Assembly: GCF_002849715.1 (NCBI RefSeq)
Contig: NZ_CP018863.1
Coordinates: 4,402,001-4,466,000 of the forward strand
Length of the DNA stretch: 64,000 nt
Direction: 5' to 3'
Origin: Arthrobacter crystallopoietes
GTDB lineage: Bacteria; Actinomycetota; Actinomycetes; Actinomycetales; Micrococcaceae
Shown: piece by piece, positions 29,058 through 38,507 of the stretch
How the letters are laid out: every line of letters starts with the position of its first letter
Position numbering within the stretch: the first letter of the stretch is position 1
The notes under the pieces: model-generated
Told to the model about the DNA's origin: nothing
Databases searched by the model: none
The model's input: the letters and a program-made list of their open reading frames with translations, nothing else
Position numbers and translations under genes: made by a program

Positions 29058-30165
29058 GCCGCCGTCTCATGCTGGCCCTTCGGTCCCGGGCGACCGGCTC
29101 CGCAAAGACACTTTTCGGCGCGGCCAGCTCGTAGCCACGGCTGCGGTCTTGGCGCTCGGCCTGGCGGCTTGCACCGGTCCGTCCGAAAGCACCGCCCCGG
29201 ACACCGGCAGCGCCTCGACATCGCAGGGCCGGGTCACAACGGCCGCCACGGACCTGGAGACGCCGTGGTCCATCGCCGTTCTGCCGGATGGGAGTGCGCT
29301 CATGTCGGAAAACGACACCGGGCTGATCAAGCACGTCAGGGACGGACGCACCGTGGCTTCAGTGCCGATTGGCTCCCCGCTTGAAACAACGGGAGAGGGC
29401 GGTCTGATGGGTCTCGCCGTCGGCCCCGACTTCGCCGAAAACCAACGCCTGTTTGTCTATCTGACGTCGCCACAGGACAACCGGGTCATCAGCTACCGCT
29501 GGAACGACGGCACCCTGTCGGACGTACAGGAAGTTGTCACCGGGATCCCCAAATCGCGGATCCACAACGGCGGCCGGCTGGAGTTCGGCCCGGACGGCCA
29601 CCTCTATATCTCTACCGGCGATGCGAGCAATTCCGAAGCGGCCCAGGACCTGGATTCCCTGGGTGGCAAGATTCTCCGGGTCACTACTGACGGGAAGCCC
29701 GCGCCGGGCAACCCCTTCCCGGACAGTCCCGTGTACAGCTATGGGCACAGAAACGTCCAAGGCATGGACTGGGATTCACAGGGCCGCATGTGGGCAACCG
29801 AATTCGGCCCCACCGAGGACGACGAACTCAACCTCATCGAGCCGGGGCAGAACTACGGGTGGCCCGCCGTCACCGGCGCCCCCGGCGACGAAAGGTATGT
29901 GGACGCCGTCGTTGTTTGGCCGTCGACGGCGGAAGCCTCCCCCAGCGGCATGGCCATTGTGGAGGAAGTGGCCTGGATAGCGGCCCTGCGGGGCGAGCGC
30001 CTGTGGCGCGTAGAACTGACCGAGGAGGGTGCGGGAGAACCTACGGCGCTCCTGGCGGACAAGTACGGCCGGCTCCGCGACGTGGCGCTCTCCCCCGAAG
30101 GCGACCTGTGGGTGCTGACAAATGGGGGCAATCCGGACCGCATGCTGGCCGTTTCTGTGAAGTAG
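29047..30165 (+). CDS. Lipoprotein, PQQ-dependent sugar dehydrogenase (GSDH) family
   Basis: The ATG at 29047 gives a 372-residue protein whose N-terminus (RRGQLVATAAVLALGLAACTG) is a lipoprotein signal with lipobox LAAC. The mature part is a six-blade propeller of the soluble glucose/sorbosone dehydrogenase family: ETPWSIAVLPDGSALMSE, GGLMGLAVGPDFAENQRLFV, SRIHNGGRLEFGPDGHLYIS, YGHRNVQGMDWDSQGRMWATEFGP, ELNLIEPGQNYGWP. Family enzymes oxidise aldose sugars outside the membrane using PQQ, although many actinobacterial members have no proven cofactor. It overlaps the preceding gene by 11 bases. tRNA-Lys follows. Confidence 0.88.
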   Translation: MRPKPPSHAGPSVPGDRLRKDTFRRGQLVATAAVLALGLAACTGPSESTAPDTGSASTSQGRVTTAATDLETPWSIAVLPDGSALMSENDTGLIKHVRDGRTVASVPIGSPLETTGEGGLMGLAVGPDFAENQRLFVYLTSPQDNRVISYRWNDGTLSDVQEVVTGIPKSRIHNGGRLEFGPDGHLYISTGDASNSEAAQDLDSLGGKILRVTTDGKPAPGNPFPDSPVYSYGHRNVQGMDWDSQGRMWATEFGPTEDDELNLIEPGQNYGWPAVTGAPGDERYVDAVVVWPSTAEASPSGMAIVEEVAWIAALRGERLWRVELTEEGAGEPTALLADKYGRLRDVALSPEGDLWVLTNGGNPDRMLAVSVK

Positions 30166-30276
30166 CCAACAATCGCCCGCTGGATTTCGCATTCCTCAAA
30201 AAGTCCTGCTAGAGTTACATGTCGTTGCGAGGGAGAAAACGGAAACGAAAAAGTCCGAAACTCTTCCAAACACACT

Positions 30277-30349
30277 GCACCTCTAGCTCAACTGGCAGAG
30301 CAATTGACTCTTAATCAATGGGTTCCGGGTTCGAGTCCCGGGGGGTGCA
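30277..30349 (+). tRNA. tRNA-Lys (anticodon CTT)
   Basis: The 73-base sequence folds as a standard cloverleaf. The acceptor arm is GCACCTC / GGGGTGC with discriminator A, the anticodon stem is ATTGA/TCAAT with loop CTCTTAA, so the anticodon is CTT (reads AAG), and the T-arm is CCGGG-TTCGAGT-CCCGG. The CCA end is not encoded. Accessory DNA begins just downstream, and tRNA 3' ends are common integration sites. Confidence 0.95.
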
Positions 30350-30353
30350 CAGA

Positions 30354-30404
30354 AAAACCCCGTCTGACTAGGCAAAACACCTGTACAGGCGGGGTTTTAT
30401 TTTG
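30354..30404 (+). terminator. Terminator after tRNA-Lys
   Basis: AAAACCCCG (30354-30362) pairs with CGGGGTTTT (30390-30398), followed by ATTTT. An inner palindrome CCTGTACAGG can extend the structure. It starts five bases after the tRNA. Confidence 0.8.
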
Positions 30405-30731
30405 CCCGAAATCTGGAAAAGGGCTATTTACGGGATATTTATTTTCCGTCGGCGCTCAGCTGCCGCCCTACCGACAAACGTCCGCCTCGGTCAAGCCGCT
30501 GAGCCGCTCCATGTATTTATACCCTTATCGGGGGTCCGCGAAGTGCTGCGCCGGCGTGGCCAGCCACTCAAGAGACAGTCGACCAACAATGCCGACTCGT
30601 GTTGAAACCGAGAGACGGCACTAGGCCTTCACCAGGAACATGTGGGAAGAATTCGTCGCCATTCCAAGGTGAAAGACTGACGCGTAGTCTCCGAGACTAT
30701 CTCTCGGGCTTCGTCAACAGTCCATATGCGC
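30405..30731 (+). other. Intergenic stretch without supported gene
   Basis: Short open frames here are Arg/Pro-rich or lack ribosome sites, and none looks coding. A dyad GTCTCCGAGAC lies near 30690. No copy of the tRNA-Lys 3' end is seen. The stretch may mark the left edge of the accessory region. Confidence 0.5.
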
Positions 30732-31058
30732 TCACGATCCATTCTTCAGTTCGGTAATGCTCGTTATGGGGGTGGTTTCCCGCCAGGTGAGGATGCCATC
30801 TTCACGCACGTCCAGCCAAAAGCGCGCGCTCTCCCCCACCCGTAAAGTATCCAGAAACACAAGCCGCAGGGGCTCGCCGTCGCGACGAAGGGCTTTCGCT
30901 GGGTCCAAATCAAATGCAGGATGTTGATCGTGTTCGAATGGAAGCCGGGTCAGCGTACGACTGGGAGGCGTCAGATCCAGAAAATAAGCAGTACCCGCAG
31001 CGGAAGTCACTCGATATGTAGCCATGTCAAGGTCAGTAACTTCGTATACCTGGAACAT
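30732..31058 (-). CDS. Small hypothetical protein
   Basis: The frame gives 108 residues (MFQVYEVTDLDMATYRVTSA) with a plausible beta-rich composition: AGTAYFLDLTPPSRTLTRLP and RLVFLDTLRVGESARFWLDVRED. An ATG at 31025 (MATYRVTS) is an equally possible start. Its GC content is lower than that of the chromosomal part. It lies downstream of the serine recombinase on the same strand with about 130 bases between. No known family is recognised. Confidence 0.55.
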   Translation of the reverse strand: MFQVYEVTDLDMATYRVTSAAGTAYFLDLTPPSRTLTRLPFEHDQHPAFDLDPAKALRRDGEPLRLVFLDTLRVGESARFWLDVREDGILTWRETTPITSITELKNGS

Positions 31059-31187
31059 TCATGTCCAATCTGAGCTGAGTCTGGTACTAAGCAGGCGTTA
31101 GAGATGTGCATCCCTCGGCCCGTTCGTCGTGTTCGGCAATTCTGACGGGCGCCAATCGGAGAAGTGCGATGCCCCACTCGAAGGCCA

Positions 31188-31853
31188 TCACTGTTCACGT
31201 GGCGGCATGCTGCGCCTCCTCGCCGCATACTTAGATCCGTCCTTGCCTGGGCGCACCGGGGCATCTTCTTCCATGGGCTCATTCCCATAAGTTTTCAAGT
31301 ACCGGTACATCGTTGACTTAGACCATCCGACGGTCTTGGCCGCCAAGTTGGCGGGCTTACCAGCAGCCATCATCCGCCTTGCAGTGGCGACACGTTCTTT
31401 AGCGATCGCTTCGTCCAAGGGGGACGGCCCGAATCGAACCCCACGCTTCTGTGCGGCGATCACGCCAGCGCGCACCCGCTCGTTAATCAGTTCCCGCTCA
31501 TATTCGGCGAGGGTAGCCATCATCGCCAGCTGCATTCTGCCCTGCGGCGAAGTAGGATCGACGCTGTCCATGATCGAGTGCAGTCGGACACCCCGCTCGA
31601 CCAACTCATTGACAGTGTTCAGGACATCGACCACCGATCGGCCAATCCGGTCCAGACGCCAAAAGTAGACGTCGTCATCACTTCGGACATACCGCAACAG
31701 CTCCTGCATTCCAGGCCGATCCTTTGCCTCCTTCGCACCGGAGAGTTCGTCGATAAAGATCTTGTCTGCTGCGACGCCGGCCTGGATGAGGGCATCTACC
31801 TGCATACTGGCGTCCTGGTCGGTCCTACTAGTTCGCGCGTAACCGAGTCTCAC
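31188..31853 (-). CDS. Serine recombinase (resolvase/invertase family)
   Basis: The 221-residue protein starts MRLGYARTSRTDQDASMQVD; the serine in YARTS is at the catalytic place of the YARVST motif. The core continues with DRPGMQELLRYVRSDDDVYFWRLDRIGRS (the active-site arginines RLDRIGRS) and the E-helix region MATLAEYERELINERVRAG. The C-terminal helix-turn-helix reads NLAAKTVGWSKSTMYRYLKTYG. Length fits Tn3-type resolvases and DNA invertases; no Tn3 transposase is seen nearby. A close relative, truncated, lies at 39501-39836. It may resolve dimers of the element or be a relic of a transposon. Confidence 0.93.
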   Translation of the reverse strand: MRLGYARTSRTDQDASMQVDALIQAGVAADKIFIDELSGAKEAKDRPGMQELLRYVRSDDDVYFWRLDRIGRSVVDVLNTVNELVERGVRLHSIMDSVDPTSPQGRMQLAMMATLAEYERELINERVRAGVIAAQKRGVRFGPSPLDEAIAKERVATARRMMAAGKPANLAAKTVGWSKSTMYRYLKTYGNEPMEEDAPVRPGKDGSKYAARRRSMPPREQ

Positions 31854-33014
31854 TACGATCTCCTCTAATCGGTATCGTCTCCGGCATCTTCAAGGGAACC
31901 TGCTACAGGCATAGTGAACCATCTTGCTAAGACACTTTTGGCCTTGGAACTCCCCGGTCGGACAATCGCGTAGAACCTCTCTGACCTAAAGTTCACGAAA
32001 CTGGCAGGCGAAGCCGCGGCTATCCCCGGCTTCATCCAAGGTCGCCGCCATACCTCCAGCCTGTCGATATTGACGAAGGCCAGTATTTTCTGCCCCTTGA
32101 CGGCCAGGGTCAGTGCCCACCTGTGGTCCGTTTTACTGCCCGACGGCGGCCGGCCGACTCGCTTATGTCATGGCTCCGCGGACTGGAGGTTGGCCCTTAG
32201 CCGCTGCAAGGCAACTGCCGTCAAGACGTGAGGGATCGCCATGTCTGCCCCGGCGACACCCTGAATCCAGTCGACCACCCTTGACCGACGGCATACCGCC
32301 GGCCAAGGGCCGCATCTATCGTATTTGCCAGCTCCAACGGTGTACCTGCAGGGACCCGTTGCACCCGGGCCACCCATGCGACCTGAAACCGCAGGACAGA
32401 ACTATAGATAGTAACCGTATGTAAACCGGTGATTGGAGCCCATTTACGCTTCTGCGTTCACTTGCAGCAAGTGTACAAACAGGTGGCCCGGGTGGCACTA
32501 GATACCTATATCTCTTTCTTAACGTCTAGATATAGAGAGATATAAGGGGGAAGACGGTTGCATTACGGGTCGGCTCATTCCTCGGCTCGGGGTGGTCCGA
32601 GGTTGCCCAGCCAGTAGGCGACCTGCTGGACCATGCCAGGGCGTCCCGAATCCTCGTAGTGCCAAGGGAATCCAGCCCTACCCGCCGCAAAAGCACTCAG
32701 ATGCTGCACGCGCTGCCGCTTCCATGAGCATTTCGCCTTGCCGCTTCAAGAAACAGTCCGACCGGTCCGATGGCTGGTCTTCCCGACAACGGGCTGAGCA
32801 GTCGTCAGCTCACCGAATTTGGTAGTTGGAACAGCAGTCGGGGCAATGCAATAGGGAATAGGCGAAGCATCAGGACGATTACGCTTCAAGCCTCGCTATC
32901 AGCGGCAATGTCCACTTCGTGTCGTTGACGGAAAAATCCGCGGCGTCCCGTCGCATGCCTGCATAGGCACTGGGCGACGCAACTGCTCGCGGTTCGTTCC
33001 ACGGACGGAGGACG
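31854..33014 (+). other. 1.16-kb stretch without supported gene; AT-rich dyad near 32,500
   Basis: Frames here are short and of unlikely composition. An AT-rich segment at 32498-32545 stands out: TATATCTCT (32507-32515) pairs with AGAGATATA (32536-32544), and CTAGATA is repeated directly at 32498 and 32526. It ends in AAGGGGG. It could be a promoter/operator or a recombination (res-like) site for the serine recombinase that is read away from it. Nothing else is supported. Confidence 0.4.
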
Positions 33015-33317
33015 ATGTTTCCAAATCAAGATGATCGGTTGTCAGTAGCTGGCCGGTTTCTGGCCGACTTCCAACGGAAGGGTCGAACTGCGGCGGCAGA
33101 ATCCTATCTTCGGATGAGTGATACCACACGCCTCGCATTAGTCGACGGGCTCGTTACCCTGGTCCTGAATCAGCAGAAAGGAAGTCCCGAGATCATGCCC
33201 AGCGACGGACAGGATTCATGCGGGCCTCGCCAGGTGGGATCAGTTAGGGCAGCCAGTGAAGACGCCATTTTCTGGGGCATGGTTTCAAGGGAATTTCCAA
33301 GAGAAGCGAGTTCCTGA
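33015..33317 (+). CDS. Small hypothetical protein
   Basis: The 100-residue frame starts MFPNQDDRLSVAGRFLADFQ and has CGGAGGA directly before the ATG. The middle (MSDTTRLALVDGLVTLVLNQ) is a believable amphipathic helix, while the last 40 residues look less ordered. No family is recognised. It precedes a small HTH gene and a large ATPase gene on the same strand and may belong with that module. Confidence 0.4.
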   Translation: MFPNQDDRLSVAGRFLADFQRKGRTAAAESYLRMSDTTRLALVDGLVTLVLNQQKGSPEIMPSDGQDSCGPRQVGSVRAASEDAIFWGMVSREFPREASS

Positions 33318-33540
33318 TCCTGGTATGACGAAATTCGTCGGCCGCAGGTGAACGCTCAAACCGACCTCGGGGCAGCCGAAGTCAGAAGAGCTTGCCCTCC
33401 GTACTGCGGTTCAGCCCCGTGCGATAGGGCTTTGCCGCCTCCGCAAATGCACGTTTTCTGGCCAGCACAGACTTTTTGTCACCGATACCGGCCCCTTCAT
33501 GCATAGGGCGGATCAGAGACCAGAGATGAAGGGAATCGTC

Positions 33541-33747
33541 GTGGAACCAAATGACCAACTCATTACACCCGCTGAACTCGCCAACAGACTCGGCGTCAGT
33601 GAAAGGAGCGTGCGGGAAAAGTGCTATCGGCGACTTTGGAGGCACACGCGGCTCGATGCGCGAACGATCCGGTTCGCGCCGAGCGACGTTGCCGAAATCC
33701 TCGCCCAAGCCCGCACACCTGCATCTTCAGAACCTATCGAAGCATAA
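33541..33747 (+). CDS. Small helix-turn-helix protein (AlpA/excisionase-like)
   Basis: A GTG at 33541 preceded by AAGGGA gives 68 residues starting MEPNDQLITPAELANRLGVSERSVREKCYR. LITPAELANRLGVSERSVRE is a clear winged-helix HTH_17/MerR-like DNA-binding motif found in excisionases and small regulators of mobile elements. An ATG at 33526 in the same frame is a possible longer start. It lies 52 bases upstream of the large ATPase gene, so it probably regulates or assists replication or excision of the element. Confidence 0.65.
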   Translation: MEPNDQLITPAELANRLGVSERSVREKCYRRLWRHTRLDARTIRFAPSDVAEILAQARTPASSEPIEA

Positions 33748-33799
33748 GCACCCACTGGCGGCTCATACAGTTGCCACTGACACAAGAAAGGACCAAAGA

Positions 33800-36082
33800 A
33801 TGAATGTGGCAAATCATTCTGCGCCGCGAACAGGGCCTGCATTTCCTGGTTCCATTCTCGAAGCTGCGCAGAACGCTTTCTTTCCCACGGAAGTACCGCG
33901 ATGGACTCCGGATGACTATCGGGAGTCCCTCCACGGCCCCGCTGCCAGATGGCTTTCGGAGTCAAGCATCGCTCCCCTCGTTGAGCATGCGCGGGGATAT
34001 GCAGTCTTGGATGCAGCCACGACAGCCGATCGGCTGAAAGAAGCCGAAGTCAAACTTTCAACGACACTAGGCAAGGCCTGGAAGAAGCAGTTCCAAAAGC
34101 GTGACGGACTCTTCATTCCGTGGCATTCGCTGGCCAGCCTCAGGGACTGCCTCCATAAAGGGAATCATCCTAGCCATGCTGAAAGTTTCGTCATCTGCGC
34201 GCCCGAACACCTCGGCGAACCGGAACGCCACAACTTCACGATGAAGGTGGGCGGTTCATTGGGCGTACACCCCTCAACACCCAGCTCCTGGATCGAAAAA
34301 GCGAATGTCGCCGTCTGCGTCCCTTCTCCTATGGCCGCAGACGCCTGGCTGACGCAATCCCTTTTCAATTCAGGCATCAGCCGTGACGAACTGGCCCGAT
34401 CCGGCGGCCAGAACCCCGCGCGGAGACTCACCGCCATCATGGAAATGGTTCCCTTTGAAGATCGGGTGCTGGTCCTGTCCACGGATGCCTTGGCGTTACA
34501 CCGGCCCTCACTGCCGGATGACCTGGCCGGTGCAGAGCTTCCGTCTGAGGTCCTGCTCGTCTTCGACCCCCAGCACGCTTCCCTCACCAAGGCACACCAA
34601 GAGGCATCCAGTGTCTGGGAGGCCCTCGAGCACAACCCGTCGGTGTCGTCCCCGAGGGCGCTTTTTCTGCCGCCGCTTGTAAGCCGGTCACTCTTTCCAG
34701 ACGGAAACCTCCGGCATCTCCTGGGATCGGGGGCCCGCCTGGACGAACTGTTTTCCGCTTCCGTACTCGAGATGCCGACAGCACCGAGCAGCAATGAAGA
34801 GACCAAGCCAGGAGCATGGCGTATCAGCGAGGACGGGTTGAGGACTGAACAATGCGTACAGTCAGCCAGGAACGATGAAGCACCTACCCTGCGCTGGGAA
34901 GAACGAATCCCGCTCGGCGGCCGCATCACCAAGCTCCTCACGCGGCGGCGGCCCACGACACGTGAGCTGAAGACTGGCCGCATGGATGCCCCCGCCAACG
35001 GCAAGGTATTCATTAATGTGGAAGTGAGCTGGGAGTACCGCGGATCACCGGAGGAAACCTGTCAGGTGACCGGCCCCAAGGAAATCCTGCACTACCAGCC
35101 GGTTGATTGGATCCGCCATGGAGCGCAGATACCGACTGAGCTGCTGATGCATCCTAATTGGCCCCCCAGGCATCAACATGCAGAAGGTTTTCTTCAGGCA
35201 GTTAAAGTACATCGTCGGGACGAACGTAGAGAGTCGATGGTTTGGCAGCAAATGGGATGGGTGCCTACCGCCCACGGTCTGCCCGCGTTCATAGCTGGCG
35301 AACAGGTAATCCCGGCCCATGAGGACGTTACGGTCGAAATCAAGACGCCAAGCCCAGAGACTTCACTCCTTTATGGTTTCGGAGAGATCAGCGAGCTCAA
35401 CTGGAAAGACGCAGCTGATGTGGAGCAGGTCAGAAAGGACTTCCGCACGATTCTGGATACCTACGTCCGTTCGGAAGCGTGGAGCGACCCGGCAGCGGCA
35501 GCGGTCATACTGGCCGGTGCACTGCGCCCTTGCCTGCCCCTCCGGCCAAAGACCTCCATCTACGTCTGGGGCCCTAAAGGACGCGGCAAGACCTTCAGTG
35601 CGGAAACGGCTATGTACTTCTGGGCAAGCGACAAGTCGGCTTGGATTGGTAAGCCTCCCGGCTCCGCCGGTGACACTCTCGCATACACCGAAAAGGTCCT
35701 CTCTAGCGTTCCCATCTGGGTCATTGATGATCTTGCTCCTTCCACGTCTAGGGACGCTGCACAAAACAAGAGTGCACACCTCGAAGACACGATCCGAAAT
35801 GTTTTCAACAATGCTGCAAAGGGTCGCTCTGACCGAGATGCACAGGCGCAAGAGCGGAACTTTCCAATCGCTCAGCTCATCATCACAGGCGAGAATCAAC
35901 TGACGACACCTAGTGCACGTGAGAGAACTATTCCTGTCCACATTGGTACTGGAAGTCTGCACCCCGATCACAAGAGGACGGCTGCTATCACCGAGCTCGC
36001 TGCGTCCGATGGAACCCAGGCCAGATTCACTTCCCACGTAATTTCCTACATCCGCCATCTCGCATCGACGGAGGGACTGTAA
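33800..36082 (+). pseudogene. 5' part of a DUF927-like replication ATPase gene cut by an IS256 element
   Basis: AAAGGA precedes the ATG at 33800. The frame encodes 760 residues and stops inside the inserted element at 36082. The last native codon is within the target site at 36065-36072. The N-terminal half (MKVGGSLGVHPSTPSSWIEK, AVCVPSPMAADAW) recalls TOPRIM-like DUF3854 domains of mobile-element primases. The second half is an ATPase: Walker A-like IYVWGPKGRGKTFSAETAMY, Walker B-like VPIWVIDDLAPS, and QLIITGEN as a sensor. Joining it to 37463-38207 without the IS and one target copy gives an uninterrupted 1005-residue frame. The likely role was replication of the element (primase/helicase); the family assignment is by motif only. 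The gene is now broken. Confidence 0.75.
36065..36072 (+). repeat. Target-site duplication, left copy
   Basis: TCGACGGA directly before the IS256-family element; the identical copy follows the element at 37455-37462. Confidence 0.93.
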
Positions 36083-37454
36083 GAAGAACGGTGTGTGATG
36101 GCCCGGCCTAATCCGAAAGGAGACGGGCGTGTCAGAGTTCACGACCGAGATGACAGAGGCGATGATCGATCCCGTGACGGGAGAGATCATCGATCAGAAG
36201 GAGCTCGCCGAGCAGTTGCTCGCGCAGGCCAAGGAACAGGGCGTGAGCCTGGTGGGCCCCGGCGGTCTGCTGAACCAGCTCACGAAAAACGTGCTCGAGA
36301 CTGCGCTGGAAGCGGAACTGACCGAGCACCTCGGCCACGAGCACGGCGAGACTCCGATCGCGGCCAACATGCGCAATGGCACCCGATCCAAGACCGTATT
36401 GACCGAGATCGGGCCGGTGGAGATCGAGGTGCCGCGGGACCGTGAGGGATCCTTCGAGCCGGTGATCGTGCCCAAGCGGAAACGGCGCTTGGACGGAATC
36501 GATCAGATCGTGCTCTCCCTGAGCGCCCGGGGTTTGACGACCGGGGAGATCGCTGCGCACTTCGAGGAGGTTTACGGGGCCAAGGTCTCCAAGGACACCA
36601 TCAGCCGGATTACGGAGAAGGTCGCCGGTGAGCTGGCTGAGTGGTCCGCCCGCCCGCTGGATCCGATCTACCCGGTGATCTTCGTCGATGCGATCGTGGT
36701 CAAGGTCCGCGACGGCCAGGTACGCAACACCCCGTTCTACGTCGTCATGGGCGTGACCACCAATGGGGAGCGGGAAATCCTGGGCATCTGGGCCGGCGAC
36801 GGCGCCGAAGGCGCCCGGTTCTGGCTGCAGGTCTTCTCCGAGCTGAAGAACCGGGGTGTGGAAGACGTGCTCATCGCCGTCTGCGACGGGCTCAAAGGGC
36901 TGCCGGAGGCGATCACGACCACCTGGGAGCGAACGGTGGTGCAGCAGTGCATTGTGCACCTGATCCGCAACAGCTTCCGCTACGCCGGCCGGCAGCACCG
37001 CGACGGGATCGTCAAGGCGCTCAAGCCGGTCTACACCGCACCCAGTGAGCAGGCCGCGAAGGACAGGTTCGACGAATTCAAAGCCGAGTGGGGCCAACGG
37101 TATCCAGCCATCGTGCAGCTCTGGGAATCCGCATGGGCGGAGTTTGTGCCGTTCCTGGAGTACGACGTGGAGATCCGGCGGGTGATCTGCACGACGAACG
37201 CGATCGAGTCGATCAATGCCCGCTACCGGCGGGCGGTGAGGGCGCGCGGGCACTTCCCCAACGAGGCCGCTGCTCTGAAATGCCTCTACCTGGTCACCAG
37301 GTCTCTTGACCCTACCGGCGGAGGCCGGGCACGCTGGGTGATGAGGTGGAAGCCTGCGCTCAACGCGTTCGCGATCACCTTCGCGGGTCGGTTCGAGAGA
37401 ACCTCCAACTAATGAATACCGCCGGACCCCACACACCGTCTATCGGACAGTCCC
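36073..37454 (+). mobile_element. Complete IS256-family insertion sequence
   Basis: The 1382-bp element has imperfect inverted ends of about 26 bp. Left: GGGACTGTAAGAAGAACGG then TGTGTG. Right (read inward): GGGACTGTCCGATAGACGG then TGTGTG. The target site TCGACGGA is duplicated exactly at 36065-36072 and 37455-37462, the 8-bp size usual for IS256. It carries one transposase gene in the same direction as the gene it interrupts. Perfect ends, intact transposase and exact duplication suggest a recent insertion. Confidence 0.95.
36129..37412 (+). CDS. IS256-family transposase (mutator type)
   Basis: The 427-residue protein begins at a GTG with AAAGGAGACGGGC upstream. The DDE residues are visible: the first Asp in YPVIFVDAIVVKVRD, the second in VLIAVCDGLKGLPEAI and the Glu in TTNAIESINARYRRAVRARG. 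The N-terminal half contains the DNA-binding part (GPGGLLNQLTKNVLETALEA; RGLTTGEIAAHFEEVYG). It cuts and moves the element bounded at 36073 and 37454. Length and motifs fit active family members, so transposition is probably still possible. Confidence 0.96.
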   Translation: MSEFTTEMTEAMIDPVTGEIIDQKELAEQLLAQAKEQGVSLVGPGGLLNQLTKNVLETALEAELTEHLGHEHGETPIAANMRNGTRSKTVLTEIGPVEIEVPRDREGSFEPVIVPKRKRRLDGIDQIVLSLSARGLTTGEIAAHFEEVYGAKVSKDTISRITEKVAGELAEWSARPLDPIYPVIFVDAIVVKVRDGQVRNTPFYVVMGVTTNGEREILGIWAGDGAEGARFWLQVFSELKNRGVEDVLIAVCDGLKGLPEAITTTWERTVVQQCIVHLIRNSFRYAGRQHRDGIVKALKPVYTAPSEQAAKDRFDEFKAEWGQRYPAIVQLWESAWAEFVPFLEYDVEIRRVICTTNAIESINARYRRAVRARGHFPNEAAALKCLYLVTRSLDPTGGGRARWVMRWKPALNAFAITFAGRFERTSN

Positions 37455-37462
37455 TCGACGGA
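37455..37462 (+). repeat. Target-site duplication, right copy
   Basis: TCGACGGA directly after the IS256-family element, identical to 36065-36072. Confidence 0.93.
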
Positions 37463-38207
37463 CAGCCGGTTCGCCAGTGGACCGGGCAGTGGCATGACGT
37501 CATGGGAGAGAATGCGCTCGTGGCTGGGAGAAGAACTGAGGAAGCACCAGAAGGCTGCTGCTGAATGCAGCTCTGCAGTCGGCATGGCCGCTGCGGATCG
37601 CGCCGGTAAGCTCGCAGGTGATCTCACTGTTGTCTACGCCTTGCTTGACGATATGGCACAGTACGTAAATCTCGGCGACGAATACCGGAAAATTCTGGCC
37701 TTCGAGACGGGACTGCCGCAGAGGATTCGCTCACTGACTATGTCAACTGCCGCGGACCATGCCAAAGCAAGCCCGGGCCAGGCACTCGCACAAGCCCTTG
37801 GCTCTGCACTTGCAGCCGGGTACTGTCATCTGATTGACGGGACTGATCCCGCCAAAGCTCCCGAGAGTTGGCATGCGCTCGGCTGGACCGTGGGCCACAA
37901 CGAACGCCCTATGCCCAAAGGAATCTGCGTCGGCCGCATCTACGTACATGAGGGGCGAAGCGTTGCCTTGTTCGACCCCATAAGTGCATTCAAGGTCGCC
38001 GAGGAAAAGTTTCCTGCCCTCATTCCTCCTGGCCAAAAAGGCCCCAGTTCGTGGAGGTCGATGTGGGATGAAGGCCTGATGGCTAAGGGCGTTACCAGGC
38101 AGAAGGAGCTCAACACTGCTCGACTACTGAGCATTAAGGAACGCCCCTCAGGAGTGCCAGTGGCGATCGACCTACTTCTGAACGGCGGTGAGCCTCTCGA
38201 GTCTTGA
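37463..38207 (+). pseudogene. 3' part of the IS-interrupted replication ATPase gene
   Basis: Bases 37463-38207 continue the frame of 33800-36072 (DSRFASGPGSGMTSWERMRS...). This portion gives about 247 residues ending LLLNGGEPLES. It is mostly helical and includes a bacteriophage-primase-like tail (EESWHALGWTVGHNE-type segment; GRIYVHEGRSVALFDPISAF), which may be a regulatory or DNA-binding domain. An ATG at 37494 could in principle restart translation, but no good ribosome site is seen. Two terminator-like hairpins lie downstream (38348, 38760). Confidence 0.75.
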
Positions 38208-38507
38208 TCAGGTGGCGCTGCTATCGCGCCATCGCCCACCCGTTACAGGGCGGGGCTTCCACCCGGCAACGGCACGGCAACGGGTGGAGTCTTCAGTTCC
38301 GGAGGTGCCCCCGTTACCCGGTTCATGAACTACCTTCGCGGTCGGGTGCAGGGCGCTGCTTGCAGCGCAGCGCCCTGCCCGTAATAACCCAAGTCGGTTG
38401 GCGCTTTGTCCTTGCCGTCGGCCCGGTTGACACATAGCGTTTCACCTAGGCAGCGGGAACGGTGTTTGCATATGGAACACGCGAAGCAGGCCTAGAAGGA
38501 ATGCAAC
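38208..38507 (+). other. Gap with a terminator-like hairpin and the cspA promoter region
   Basis: No frame is supported. GCAGGGCGCTGC (38348-38359) pairs perfectly with 38367-38378 around TTGCAGC, a 12-bp terminator-like stem 140 bases after the broken ATPase gene. TTGACA at 38427-38432 is a candidate -35 box for the cold-shock gene, leaving a leader of roughly 50 bases. Confidence 0.55.
38348..38378 (+). terminator. Terminator-like 12-bp hairpin
   Basis: Perfect inverted repeat GCAGGGCGCTGC / GCAGCGCCCTGC with a 7-base loop, no T run. It probably ends transcription from the replication ATPase gene before cspA. Confidence 0.6.

Noticed and set aside
32113..32825. Two short plus-strand frames (103 and 77 residues)
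   Set aside because: Their composition is Pro/Arg/Cys-rich without predicted structure and neither has a ribosome site.
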